Assembly: GCA_021107685.1 (NCBI GenBank)
Contig: JAIOSH010000575.1
Location: 1-12,903 of the forward strand
DNA from: Bacteroidales bacterium
Lineage (GTDB): Bacteria; Bacteroidota; Bacteroidia; Bacteroidales; SMBSF39
Length of the DNA stretch: 12,903 nt
Direction of reading: 5' to 3'
The translations under genes were made by a program, and so were the position numbers. The notes under the pieces are model-generated. The model had not been told where the DNA came from. It did no database searches and worked only from the letters and a program-made list of their open reading frames with translations. Below, one piece after another: positions 1-7,993 of the stretch (positions are counted from its first letter, which is position 1; every line of letters begins with the position of its first letter).

Positions 1-2
1 AA

Positions 3-947
3 TGGTGGGAAAAATATAGAATAGCGGTAGTAAGTTACCGAAAAAATGTAAAAGATAAATGGGATGAAAAAATCTTTAAAGAAAAAGATGTAGTTGTTGC
101 CGGCAAAAAACAAAAAATGAAGATTGCTGAGAAAAAAATTAAGATAGAGGGACTTGAACTGAGAGAAATTCGAAAATTATCGAAATCAGGAAAACAAACA
201 GCCATATATACAACTAACTATGTTTTATCTGCTGAAGAGCTTGCCGGAAAAATGTTTTCACGATGGTCTCAAGAAAATTATTTTAAATATATGATGAGGG
301 ATTACGATATTGACCATCTAATAGAATACGCTCATACACCGTTAGACAAGAACATTGAGGTCGTAAATCTATCATATAGAAATTGCACAAAGATTCTGGA
401 AAAAACAAGAGCAAAACTAAAATCAAAAAGAGCGGAATTTATGAAATTATGCGATGATACTTTGGACGATGATTTAGAAAAAAATGTTAAACAAATAGAA
501 AAAAAAGCAAGATTACATGAAGAAATTGAAGATTTGAAAATACTGGAACAAGATCAATTCTTAGAAAGAAAAAAACATAAACAACATATCACTATTGATG
601 AAATGCCTGAACCGGAGCAATACACAAAATTGGATACTGAAAAGAAGCTTTTTACAGAATTGATAAAAATGATTGCCTTTCGTGCTGAAACTTCTGTAGT
701 AAACCTTTTAAGCGAACATTATACTAAATGCTTTATTGAAGGAAGAGTCTTAGTAAAAGAAATAATAAATAGTGATGCAGATTTAATTCCAGATTACAAA
801 AACAACACATTAACCATTAGGTTACATTCTTTATCTACTCCAAGAGCTAATAAAGCCGTACAGAAAATTTGCAAAACATTAAATGAAACAAAAACAATTT
901 ATCCTACTACAAATTTGAAATTAATCTTGAAATCGGTGCTTTGTTAG
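3..947 (+). CDS. DDE transposase, C-terminal part (cut by left window edge)
   Basis: The frame is open from base 3 through the ATG at 117 to a TAG at 945-947, so the ATG is internal and the gene begins outside the window. The visible 314 residues start WWEKYRIAVVSYRKN. They contain a segment FSRWSQENYFKYMM that fits the R-x3-E part of the C-terminal YREK signature of IS4-like DDE transposases; the Glu would be the last catalytic acid. A long, highly charged stretch follows (about residues 130-200 of the visible part), probably helical or coiled coil. The end, with TIRLHSLS and TNLKLIL, resembles the C-terminus of a family usually labelled only 'putative transposase' in bacterial and archaeal genomes. 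That resemblance is from memory and no search was run. The 65 bases after the stop include a more G-rich patch (about 948-980) that could hold the element's right end, but the other end is not in the window. Confidence 0.75.
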   Translation, partial: WWEKYRIAVVSYRKNVKDKWDEKIFKEKDVVVAGKKQKMKIAEKKIKIEGLELREIRKLSKSGKQTAIYTTNYVLSAEELAGKMFSRWSQENYFKYMMRDYDIDHLIEYAHTPLDKNIEVVNLSYRNCTKILEKTRAKLKSKRAEFMKLCDDTLDDDLEKNVKQIEKKARLHEEIEDLKILEQDQFLERKKHKQHITIDEMPEPEQYTKLDTEKKLFTELIKMIAFRAETSVVNLLSEHYTKCFIEGRVLVKEIINSDADLIPDYKNNTLTIRLHSLSTPRANKAVQKICKTLNETKTIYPTTNLKLILKSVLC

Positions 948-1012
948 TTTGCGGGGTAGCTTGGGAGTTCTGACTTTTGGCCATTAATAAAAAACAAAAA
1001 AATAGAAATTAA

Positions 1013-1375
1013 ATGGCAGCAAAATGTGTTAATTGTGGAGAAATAATAATTGGCCGTACTGATAAAAAATTTTGTTCGGATCAATGTCGTTACGGGTATA
1101 ATAATAAAATCAAACGCCAAAACGAAAAATTAATATTGGATATTAATAAAACATTGCGAAAAAACCGGAAAATTCTAAAACAATTCAACCCGGAAGAAAA
1201 AACAACAATCAGAACGGAATACTTGCTAAAACTTGGTTTTGATTTTCGTTATCATACGCATACCTACACAACAAAAAACAATAATGAATACCGGTTTTGT
1301 TATGAGTATGGTTATCTTAAAATTGATGAAGAGAAAACTCTAATTGTTAACTGGCAACCTTATATGGTTTCCTGA
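1013..1375 (+). CDS. Small zinc-ribbon protein of unknown function
   Basis: This 120-residue protein has an N-terminal zinc-ribbon pattern, C5-x2-C8 and C21-x3-C25, with GRTDKKFCSDQCRYGYNN around the second pair. A basic helical stretch follows (about 30-60), then an aromatic-rich C-terminal half containing FRYHTHTYTT and YRFCYEYGYLKID. Similar short proteins (DUF2116-like zinc ribbon at the N-terminus) are common in Bacteroidota; the function is unknown. It could bind nucleic acid or simply be structured by zinc. It lies between the transposase remnant and the convergent acyl-CoA dehydrogenase gene, with no obvious partner. The start is the first ATG and has no Shine-Dalgarno sequence, as usual in this phylum. 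It ends in TGA, so UGA is a normal stop in this genome if this gene is real. Confidence 0.75.
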   Translation: MAAKCVNCGEIIIGRTDKKFCSDQCRYGYNNKIKRQNEKLILDINKTLRKNRKILKQFNPEEKTTIRTEYLLKLGFDFRYHTHTYTTKNNNEYRFCYEYGYLKIDEEKTLIVNWQPYMVS

Positions 1376-1456
1376 ATGTATCTTTTATAAAAAATCTATA
1401 CTCACACTTAGGAAATAGAAATTGATTAATAAACTGATTGCTTACAAAACAGGCAG

Positions 1457-2599
1457 TTATTTCAATATACTTTTTGAAATTACAACTCGTTGAACCTGAT
1501 TAGTACCTTCATATATCTGGCATAATTTAGCATCTCTCATCATTTTTTCCACAGGATAATCTTTTGAATACCCATCCCCTGCCATCACTTGCACAGCATC
1601 AGTAGTAACCCTCATTGCTACATCAGAAGCATACATTTTCGACATAGCTGATAATTTTGAAGCATCTCTTTGTTTTGTATCATAAGCCCAGGCTGCTCTC
1701 CATGTTAACATACGGGCTGTTTCAATTTCAGTTGCCATATCAGCAAGCATAAAACCGATTGCCTGGTTTGAAGCAATAGGTTTTCCGAACTGAACACGGT
1801 TTTTAGCCCAATCTTTGGATATTTCAAAAGCCGAACGTGCACAACCGACACTTAAAGCAGCAACACCAGTACGTGTCCTGTCAAAGGTTTTCATAGCAAT
1901 CAAAAATCCATGTCCCTCCTGTCCTAACCTGTTTTCAACCGGAACTTCAACATCATGGTATTTAATCTCATTCTGAACCGAAGCTCTCTGCCCCATTTTA
2001 TCTAAACGTGAAACAATTTCAACACCGGGAGAATTTTTTGGAACAACAAAAGCAGTAAGGCTTCTTGCACCTTTTTCAGGATTTGTAAGAGCAAAAACAG
2101 TATGGAAAGAAGCTACTTCACCATTAGTTATAAAGCGTTTATGACCATTCAGGATGTATTTATCACTTTTTAATATTGCTGTTGATTTAATTCCTGCAAC
2201 ATCCGAACCTGCATTTGGTTCAGTAAGTCAATAGGCAGCAACACCCTTTTCTTCAATTATTTGTCCGTAAAATTTTTTTTGCTGCTCATCATTTGCAACA
2301 AGTAATAAGGGTGTTAATGCAAGTGTGTTTGCATCAATACAAATCCCGATTCCAACACAGCCTGCTCCCAATTCTTCCGATTGTATTGCACTCCCTACCA
2401 TATCATAACCATTTCCTCCGAATTTCTTAGGCAAAGGTCCATTTATAATTTTTTCGTTATAAGCCGCTTTTACTATTTCCCATGGAAATTCTGCCATCTC
2501 ATCATATTTCATCCTGTTTGGAACTATCCAACGTTTTGTAAAATCCCTGTATTTCTCAAGAATTGCTTGTTGTTCTTTACTTAATGAAAAATCTACCAT
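1457..2599 (-). pseudogene. Acyl-CoA dehydrogenase, full length but with one in-frame UGA
   Basis: Reading from the ATG at 2597-2599 to TAA at 1457-1459 gives 380 positions in one frame, the normal family length. It is interrupted only by UGA at 2230-2228 (codon 124). The N-terminal helical domain (MVDFSLSKEQQAILEKYRDF, about 1-115) is followed by the FAD/substrate beta-domain motif AY-[UGA]-LTEPNAGSDVAGI and FITNGEVASF. The C-terminal helical domain contains FGKPIASNQAIGFMLADMA, MAGDGYSKDYPVEKMMRDAK and IYEGTNQVQR; the Glu of IYEGT (position 364) is the usual catalytic base of medium-chain-type enzymes. The enzyme would oxidise an acyl-CoA to a 2-enoyl-CoA using FAD, passing electrons to ETF; chain length cannot be told from sequence. 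Medium-chain acyl-CoA dehydrogenases have AYC-V/L-TEP here, so the UGA replaces a Cys codon by one base change. Likely explanations are a nonsense mutation or a sequence error; recoding as selenocysteine is a remote alternative. The ATG at 1996 is internal and not a separate gene start. Confidence 0.85.
2203..2230 (-). other. In-frame UGA followed by a short hairpin in the acyl-CoA dehydrogenase gene
   Basis: On the mRNA, UGA (2230-2228) is followed after four bases by CUGAACC, a seven-base loop AAAUGCA, and GGUUCGG. This forms a 7-bp stem with one U-G pair (arms 2223-2217 and 2209-2203). A stem just downstream of UGA is the arrangement of bacterial SECIS elements. This one is shorter and closer than the Escherichia coli fdhF element, and its loop lacks a G at the first two positions. 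The arms also encode the conserved TEPNAGS residues, so the pairing may be a coincidence of coding. I list it as a structure, not as a demonstrated SECIS. Confidence 0.25.
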
Positions 2600-2652
2600 A
2601 ATGTTAATTTTTTATAATTTATAAATAATTTATTATTTTCAATGAAAAATAA

Positions 2653-2660
2653 CAAATTTA
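2653..2660 (-). promoter_or_regulatory. Candidate Bacteroidetes -7 box for the acyl-CoA dehydrogenase gene
   Basis: The minus strand reads TAAATTTG, matching the TAnnTTTG -7 consensus of Bacteroidota. It lies 54 bases upstream of the ATG. No convincing TTTG -33 box is present at the usual distance, and the surroundings are so AT-rich that a chance match is plausible. Confidence 0.3.
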
Positions 2661-2715
2661 TAAAAAAATTTATTATCTTTATAATTTTTCTGTTTTTTCC
2701 GCAACGCTCCAATAT

Positions 2716-4386
2716 TTATCTTTTATCTTGCTTAGTATTCAATAATTCCCTTGCTGTTTCACGGGACGAGATAGAAATTTCCTCACCACTTAACATTTTC
2801 GCAATTTCATTTATTCGTTCTTTTGAATCTAACTTTTTTATATCTGATTTTATCAGATCATCCTTATTTTCTTTAAATACCAAATAATGTGTATCACCTT
2901 TTCCTGCTATTTGCGGTAAATGAGTAATTGCAACTACCTGCATTGCTCTGCCCATTTTCAAAAGAATATTACCTACTTTATCTGCAATATCACCTGAAAC
3001 ACCCATATCAATCTCATCAAAAATAATTGTAGGTAAAAGATTTCGCTGAGATATTAATGATTTGATACTTAGCATTAATCTTGAGAGTTCACCTCCGGAT
3101 GCTATCTTTGATATTTCCTTCATTTCTAATCCTCTATTGGCATTAAACATAAAAATTACTTTATCCTTACCATCTTTTGTAAAATTTTTCAATAGATTTT
3201 GCTCAATTTTAATTTGGGCATCAGGTATTCCTAACTGATATAAAATATTAATTAAATCTTTTTCAATTTTTGGTATGGCTTGTTTTCTTTTTTTGGAAAT
3301 ATCAGCAGCTATTTCAGATATAACTTTTAATTGTATTGAAATATCCGACTTAAGCTTTTTAATATTTTCCTCTAAAGAAGAAATATCATTTAATTTTGCC
3401 GATAAATTATTTTTAATGTTAATTAATTCCTCAATTGTTGAGACCCTGTGCTTTTGCTGTAAATTATATATTAGATCAAGCCTGTTATTCAGTTCTTCAA
3501 TTTTTTGTGGGTCATAAGTTATTTGATGTTCAATACGTTCAATTTCAGATACAATATCTTTTAATTCAATATAATTACCGGTTAATCTGTTATTAATTTC
3601 TTTAATATCAGGATGATATTTGGAAAGTTGTTCCATTAAAGAATTTATTTCTGCAATCCGGCCTAAAACGTTATTCTCCGAATCAGATAAAGATAAATAG
3701 GATTTGTATAAATTAGTTTTAATTTCTTCGGAATTATTAAGTATTTCCAATTCTATTTCAATTTCCTGTTGTTCTTCATCTTTAAGGTTGGCTTCTTTAA
3801 GTTCATTATATAAAAACAAATAATAATCATGGTCGGTTTTTGATTTTTTTTCTCTTTCGTTTAGATTAATAAATAAATTTTGGAGTTTTAAAAATTTATC
3901 ATATTCTAATTTGTATTTTCCTATAATATTAGAAATTTGTGCATAATTATCTATTACAGCAAGCTGAAAATTCGAATCATTTAGAGTTGTTATTTTATGC
4001 TGGGAATGAATATCAACTAATTTATCACCAAGTTCTTTAAAAAGATTAAGATTTACGGGAGTATCGTTAATAAATGCACGTGATTTTCCGTATTGATTAA
4101 TTTCTCTTCTTAATGTTGTGAACTTATCAAAATCAAGTTGGTTTTGTGTGAAGAAAAATTTTAAGTCATAATTTTTAATATTAAAAGTACCTTCAACAAT
4201 ACATTTTTTATTTTTTTCCAATAATACCTGTGTATCAGCTCTTTTCCCAAGGATTAATGATAATGCACCGATAATTATTGATTTTCCCGCACCTGTTTCT
4301 CCTGTAATAACAGAAAATCCATTTGAGAAATCAATTTCCAGTTTTCTTATTAAAGCATAATTTTGTATTAATAAATGAACAAGCAT
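2716..4386 (-). CDS. recN: DNA repair protein RecN
   Basis: RecN is an SMC-like ATPase that acts early in repair of DNA double-strand breaks. The 556-residue length is normal. The N-terminus MLVHLLIQNYALIRKLEIDF is typical and is followed by Walker A GETGAGKS (29-36). About residues 150-390 are long coiled-coil arms rich in Glu, Lys and Leu, with a short non-helical middle. The C-terminal half of the ATPase has the ABC signature ASGGELSRLMLSIK (SGGELSR at about 430-436), Walker B IIFDEIDMGVSG (DEID about 457-460) and the switch His in ITHLPQIA (about 489). All ATPase motifs look intact. It lies 176 bases after the PorD-like gene and 116 bases before the acyl-CoA dehydrogenase gene on the same strand; the upstream gap holds palindromic elements, so it may have its own promoter. 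I saw no LexA box I could defend. Confidence 0.97.
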   Translation of the reverse strand: MLVHLLIQNYALIRKLEIDFSNGFSVITGETGAGKSIIIGALSLILGKRADTQVLLEKNKKCIVEGTFNIKNYDLKFFFTQNQLDFDKFTTLRREINQYGKSRAFINDTPVNLNLFKELGDKLVDIHSQHKITTLNDSNFQLAVIDNYAQISNIIGKYKLEYDKFLKLQNLFINLNEREKKSKTDHDYYLFLYNELKEANLKDEEQQEIEIELEILNNSEEIKTNLYKSYLSLSDSENNVLGRIAEINSLMEQLSKYHPDIKEINNRLTGNYIELKDIVSEIERIEHQITYDPQKIEELNNRLDLIYNLQQKHRVSTIEELINIKNNLSAKLNDISSLEENIKKLKSDISIQLKVISEIAADISKKRKQAIPKIEKDLINILYQLGIPDAQIKIEQNLLKNFTKDGKDKVIFMFNANRGLEMKEISKIASGGELSRLMLSIKSLISQRNLLPTIIFDEIDMGVSGDIADKVGNILLKMGRAMQVVAITHLPQIAGKGDTHYLVFKENKDDLIKSDIKKLDSKERINEIAKMLSGEEISISSRETARELLNTKQDKR

Positions 4387-4414
4387 GTATAATTAAATTA
4401 GTCTCTGTTCAGAT

Positions 4415-4432
4415 ATCCCGATTAGTCAGGAT
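4415..4432. repeat. Inverted repeat upstream of recN
   Basis: ATCCCGA and TCAGGAT flank a TTAG loop, giving seven-base arms with one mismatch. The element is only 29 bases from the recN start. It resembles the short CCCGAT/ATCGGG-type palindromes that recur between genes in some Bacteroidota, but there is only one copy in this window. A role as an operator for recN is possible but not shown. Confidence 0.35.
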
Positions 4433-4459
4433 TAACAATTAAATTTTATTTTGATGTTT

Positions 4460-4492
4460 GTCCGTAGTTCCGAAGGAATGCATAAGGCGGAC
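4460..4492. repeat. Two-level palindrome between the PorD-like gene and recN
   Basis: The outer arms are GTCCG (4460-4464) and CGGAC (4488-4492). Inside them is a tight hairpin TTCC-GAA-GGAA (4468-4478). The element is clearly richer in G and C than the surrounding AT-rich gap, which suggests a mobile or REP-like intergenic palindrome or a structured RNA. Transcribed from the minus strand it is not followed by a run of U, so it is not a classical intrinsic terminator for the upstream gene. Confidence 0.45.
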
Positions 4493-4562
4493 TCCTTTGA
4501 AAAAATTATAATATGATATTTGTAAATTTCTTTGATTTAATGGACAGACACACACACTCTGA

Positions 4563-5462
4563 TTAACTTTTACTAAGTATCTTTTGATAATTCGATGAAT
4601 TTGCAGGGTCAATTTCTTTACAAATATTTACAGCATTTGATTTTTCCATTGGTGAACCTTCAGAAAAGACATTGATAATCTCGTCTCTTTTAGCATCAAG
4701 AAATAATTGCAATATAAATAATCCGGGTCTTTCTTTAAAAACTTTTTGAAGTAATTTTAAGCTTTCACTAATATTTCCTCTGCCGATTTCAACCTTTTCC
4801 GACATTATATCCAATCCCTTTCTGTGATATTCATAAATACACTTTCTTAATGAAGTGTATGAGGAATTTAAATAATTTTCCACAAGCCAATACCTGTTTT
4901 TTTGACTGTCAAATGATTTCCAGCCTTTTTCAGGTGTATTTTGAGCAGCATTTACTATTGCTTCAGCCTTTTCGAAAAATGGTGTTCCACCCATAGGTGA
5001 GAAAGAATCAAAATCAAGTCCGAGAATAATATAGAGATAGTAAGCAAAAACCGATGTTAAATTAGAAGTAAAAGTATTATCGGAGTAATCCATTGGTTGA
5101 AATTCAACATACTCAAATTCAAAGTCTTTATCTATAAAATTAAACATTACCGAATTATAGGATGTTTTATATATCGGTCTTCTTGAAACTACATTTAATG
5201 TAGCTTTAAATATATCTGACGACACCCTTTCAGTAATGTTTAATACAAAAGTACACTCAATCCTTTCCTCTATCTTGAAAGAATAATTTGTCCAGATTCT
5301 GTCATTTATAAACTCATATAATGAACTTTGAAGCGTTTCAAAAACTTTTTTATCAGTACCTTCTATTTGTCTTGAAGAAACCTGTATTGTAGCATTAAAT
5401 TCCTGTGCAAAAATATTAACAGATGCTGTGGTTAGAATAAAAGCAAGAAATATTTTAAGCAT
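4563..5462 (-). CDS. porD: PorD-like (DUF4835) exported protein linked to type IX secretion
   Basis: This 299-residue protein starts with a clear signal peptide (MLKIFLAFILTTASVNIFAQ, likely cleaved after Ala19), so it is exported to the periplasm or outer membrane. The mature start EFNATIQVSSRQIEGTDKKV and the motif LYEFINDRIWTNYSF are typical of DUF4835. This family is found in Bacteroidota and is annotated as PorD, a protein tied to the type IX secretion system; its biochemical role is not well defined. Other recognisable stretches are NRYWLVENYLN (about 190-200) and the end DPANSSNYQKILS. It sits 32 bases after coaBC in the conserved order bamD-rpoZ-coaBC-DUF4835-recN, which supports the assignment. 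A predicted T9SS substrate lies nearby (8133-9452). The family assignment is stronger than the functional label. Confidence 0.85.
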   Translation of the reverse strand: MLKIFLAFILTTASVNIFAQEFNATIQVSSRQIEGTDKKVFETLQSSLYEFINDRIWTNYSFKIEERIECTFVLNITERVSSDIFKATLNVVSRRPIYKTSYNSVMFNFIDKDFEFEYVEFQPMDYSDNTFTSNLTSVFAYYLYIILGLDFDSFSPMGGTPFFEKAEAIVNAAQNTPEKGWKSFDSQKNRYWLVENYLNSSYTSLRKCIYEYHRKGLDIMSEKVEIGRGNISESLKLLQKVFKERPGLFILQLFLDAKRDEIINVFSEGSPMEKSNAVNICKEIDPANSSNYQKILSKS

Positions 5463-5494
5463 AAAATAATTATTTATATATTATAGAATTTATA

Positions 5495-6700
5495 TTATTG
5501 TTTTACTGATATTTTAATAATTTTATCAGCAATATCTTTTGCCACTTGGGTTTTGGTTTTCTTATTAAAATTATTAATATTATTGGATTTATCAATAATA
5601 GTAATTTTATTCGTTTTATAACCGAATCCTGCTCCAAAATCTTTCAATGAATTAAGAACGATAAAATCAAGATTTTTATTATAAAGTTTTTGTTTGGCAT
5701 TTTCAAGTTCATTATCTGTTTCAAGTGCAAACCCTATTAAAATCTGGTTATTTCTTTTTTTCCTGCCTAATTCTGATAGAATATCCTTTGTAGGTTTTAA
5801 CTTTAATGTATATTGCGAATCTGATTTCTTAATTTTTTCTTTTTTAGGATTTTCAGGTGTAAAATCAGCAACAGCAGCAGTCATAATTATTATATCTGCA
5901 TCAGGTAAATTTTCAATACAGGATTTATACATTGCTTCTGCTGATATTACATTAATCAGTGATATATTAGGATTTGATATTTTTAGACTTGTCGGACCCG
6001 AAACCAATTTTACAACAGCTCCTCTGTTTGCCAGTTCCTCTGCTAATGAATATCCCATCAATCCTGAGGAATGATTGCTGATAAAACGAACAGCGTCTAT
6101 AGCCTCATAAGTTGGTCCGGCTGAAATTAATACTTTTTTTTTTGCAAAATCCTGTTTGGGAAGAAAATGTGATTTAATAATTTTTAAAATGTTTTCCGGT
6201 TCATCCATTCTGCCTGCACCACATAATCCACTTGCTAATTTCCCTGCTTTAGGTTCAATAAGTATATTACCAAATGATTGTATTTTTTTAATATTATTTT
6301 GAGTGGAAGGATGTTTTAGCATATCAAGGTCCATAGCCGGTGCAAAATATACAGGGCATTTTGCAGCAAGATATGTTGCCAAAAGCAGGTTGTCGGCAAT
6401 GCCATTAGCCATTTTCCCTAATGTACAAGCTGAGACAGGTGCAATAACCATCATATCAGCCTGGTTTCCTAATTCAATATGACTGTTCCATACACCATTG
6501 GAAGGGTTGAAAAAATCACTAAGGACAGGGTTGCCCGAAAGTGTTGATAAAGTGAGAGGTGTAACGAAATCTTTTGCGGAAGGTGTCATTATAATCTGAA
6601 CATCGGCTCCATCTTTAACAAGCAACCTTACAAGATATGGAATTTTATAAGCTGCTATACTTCCTGTAATCCCAAGTAATATTTTTTTTCCTTTTAACAT
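5495..6700 (-). CDS. coaBC: Bifunctional phosphopantothenoylcysteine decarboxylase / phosphopantothenate-cysteine ligase
   Basis: CoaBC joins cysteine to 4'-phosphopantothenate and then decarboxylates the product to 4'-phosphopantetheine, two steps of coenzyme A synthesis in the cytoplasm. The N-terminal FMN-binding CoaC domain (about 1-180) shows KILLGITGSIAAYK, the catalytic His in NSHIELG (H74), PAMDLDM (121-127) and the flap Cys in SGLCGAGRM (C160). The C-terminal CoaB domain (about 186-401) shows VLISAGPTYEAIDAVRFISN, SSGLMG, the AAVADFTP segment with the following lysines, and LIGFALET. The usual PxMN of CoaC is PAMD here; I recall the same Asp in other Bacteroidota, so I read it as lineage-specific rather than damage. 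The length of 401 is normal. It is 111 bases after rpoZ and 32 bases before the PorD-like gene, probably cotranscribed with the latter. Confidence 0.97.
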   Translation of the reverse strand: MLKGKKILLGITGSIAAYKIPYLVRLLVKDGADVQIIMTPSAKDFVTPLTLSTLSGNPVLSDFFNPSNGVWNSHIELGNQADMMVIAPVSACTLGKMANGIADNLLLATYLAAKCPVYFAPAMDLDMLKHPSTQNNIKKIQSFGNILIEPKAGKLASGLCGAGRMDEPENILKIIKSHFLPKQDFAKKKVLISAGPTYEAIDAVRFISNHSSGLMGYSLAEELANRGAVVKLVSGPTSLKISNPNISLINVISAEAMYKSCIENLPDADIIIMTAAVADFTPENPKKEKIKKSDSQYTLKLKPTKDILSELGRKKRNNQILIGFALETDNELENAKQKLYNKNLDFIVLNSLKDFGAGFGYKTNKITIIDKSNNINNFNKKTKTQVAKDIADKIIKISVKQ

Positions 6701-6811
6701 CCCTGCTTTAGTAACTTATTAATGACAAACAATCATAATTTTATGGCAACAAAAACATATAACTAATAACATATATTTTTTCCTGTTTATCCAGCTTGGA
6801 TTATTTAAATT

Positions 6812-7156
6812 TTACCAATTATTATTGTTTGTATTTTTTTCTTTATGTGGATTCCTGTAATATATTTCATTATGAAGAAATTCATAAATAGCAACTAAAG
6901 CTGCTTTTGGAAGACGTTCGTAATATCTAGCAATTTCAATCTGTTCTCTGTTTTCAAAAATTTCTTCCAGGTTGTCGGAATAAGTTGCAAACTCTTCAAT
7001 TTTTCTATGTAATTCTTCTTTCATTTCTATTGAAAGTTGATTTGCCCTTTTATTTATTATTGAAACAGATTCGTATATATTACCGGTAGGGTCAATAAAA
7101 TCTTTCATTGTTCTTGTAATTGCATTAGATTCAATTTTTACCTTTTTGTAATCCAT
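6812..7156 (-). CDS. rpoZ: RNA polymerase omega subunit, Bacteroidetes type
   Basis: This 114-residue protein carries the omega/Rpb6 signature TGNIYESVSIINKRANQ (24-40) followed by a charged helix LSIEMKEELHRKIEEF and a C-terminal part with LPKAALVAIYEFLHNEIYYRNP that is typical of the Bacteroidota form. Omega binds the beta-prime subunit and aids assembly and stability of RNA polymerase. The gene starts 25 bases after bamD on the same strand, so the two are very likely cotranscribed. The bamD-rpoZ-coaBC order is the usual one for the phylum. No Shine-Dalgarno sequence is seen; the ATG is the first Met and gives the expected length. Confidence 0.92.
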   Translation of the reverse strand: MDYKKVKIESNAITRTMKDFIDPTGNIYESVSIINKRANQLSIEMKEELHRKIEEFATYSDNLEEIFENREQIEIARYYERLPKAALVAIYEFLHNEIYYRNPHKEKNTNNNNW

Positions 7157-7181
7157 ATTAAAATAATTATATATATATTAA

Positions 7182-7988
7182 TTAATTTATTAACTGATTT
7201 AATTCTTTTAAAGAATTATTATACATTAAAGAAACCTCTTTTAAATAATCGCTTTCAGGAAACAAAATAATGAAATCAGTATAACTTTCAATAGCTGATT
7301 GATATCTTTCATTTTTTTTATGTTCAATGCTTTTTAATGCATATTTGTAATATGATTTTATTATATAAAATAATGCTTCTTCTCTATATTTTGTATCAGG
7401 AAAATCTTTTAAAAGATTATTAAACGAATACACAGCAGCTTGATATCGAGACATTTTATAATACAATTTTCCAATTTCATAAGATTTTTTTTCAAGCTTT
7501 ACTCTTAACTTATCAATTAATTCATTACATTCGGCTATGCGTTCACTATTGGGATATGTATTAATAAATAACTGCAATTCCTTAATGGCTTCATAAGTAT
7601 TTGTCTGGTCAAGGGTATATACTGGCGAATCTAAATATTTGCAATATGCACTCATAAATTTACATTCTTCTGCATTTTTGCTCCTTGGAAAATTTTTAGC
7701 AAAACGATGAAAATAATAGCTTGCTAAAATATAATCTTCCTGTTTATAATATGCATAAGCATAATTATAGAATATTGTTTCCGATTCTTTTGTTCCTCTG
7801 TAAACAGGTATCAATTGGTCGAATAATTGTAATGCCCTGAAATAATCTTCTTTTTCATAATATTCAATGGCTTTTTTATATTTTACTTCATTATCAGTGC
7901 TTTTTAACAGTTTCTGATATTTGCTGCAGGAAGTTAAAAATCCTGAAAATATGATAATTAATATAAAAAATATTACATTTTTTAACAT
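7182..7988 (-). CDS. bamD: Outer membrane protein assembly lipoprotein BamD
   Basis: BamD is the lipoprotein partner of BamA in the complex that folds beta-barrel proteins into the outer membrane. The 268-residue protein begins with a lipoprotein signal peptide ending in LTSC, with the lipidated Cys at 21. The mature protein is made of TPR-like helical repeats: about 37-63 (YKKAIEYYEKEDYFRALQLF), 71-103 (FYNYAYAYYKQEDYILASYYF, HRFAKNFPRS), a middle repeat near 128-160, and C-terminal ones at about 171-205 and 222-255. KYQKLLKSTDNEVKYKKA just after the Cys is typical of Bacteroidota BamD. The start is fixed by the signal peptide. It heads the bamD-rpoZ-coaBC run, and a -7 box almost touches its start codon. 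Length and motifs look intact. Confidence 0.93.
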   Translation of the reverse strand: MLKNVIFFILIIIFSGFLTSCSKYQKLLKSTDNEVKYKKAIEYYEKEDYFRALQLFDQLIPVYRGTKESETIFYNYAYAYYKQEDYILASYYFHRFAKNFPRSKNAEECKFMSAYCKYLDSPVYTLDQTNTYEAIKELQLFINTYPNSERIAECNELIDKLRVKLEKKSYEIGKLYYKMSRYQAAVYSFNNLLKDFPDTKYREEALFYIIKSYYKYALKSIEHKKNERYQSAIESYTDFIILFPESDYLKEVSLMYNNSLKELNQLIN

Positions 7989-7993
7989 GGGTG

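Noticed and set aside
1376..1456. Bidirectional terminator between the convergent zinc-ribbon and acyl-CoA dehydrogenase genes
   Set aside because: The gap is AT-rich, but I could not find a stable stem followed by a T run in either direction.
1457..1996. A separate short acyl-CoA dehydrogenase gene starting at the ATG at 1996
   Set aside because: It is in the same frame as the upstream part, and codons between 1997 and 2227 continue the family sequence without a break, so the ATG is an internal Met of one interrupted gene.
2642..2887. A small plus-strand gene of 81 codons
   Set aside because: It overlaps the 3' end of recN on the other strand, is rich in Phe, Ile and Ser as expected from antisense AT-rich coding, and has no recognisable features.
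4460..4492. Intrinsic terminator of the PorD-like gene
   Set aside because: The hairpin is there, but on the minus-strand transcript it is followed by AAACAUC rather than a run of U.
6317..6340. Loss of the CoaC active-site Asn (PAMD instead of PAMN)
   Set aside because: The rest of both CoaBC domains is intact, and I recall Asp at this place in other Bacteroidota, so I read it as a lineage feature, not damage.
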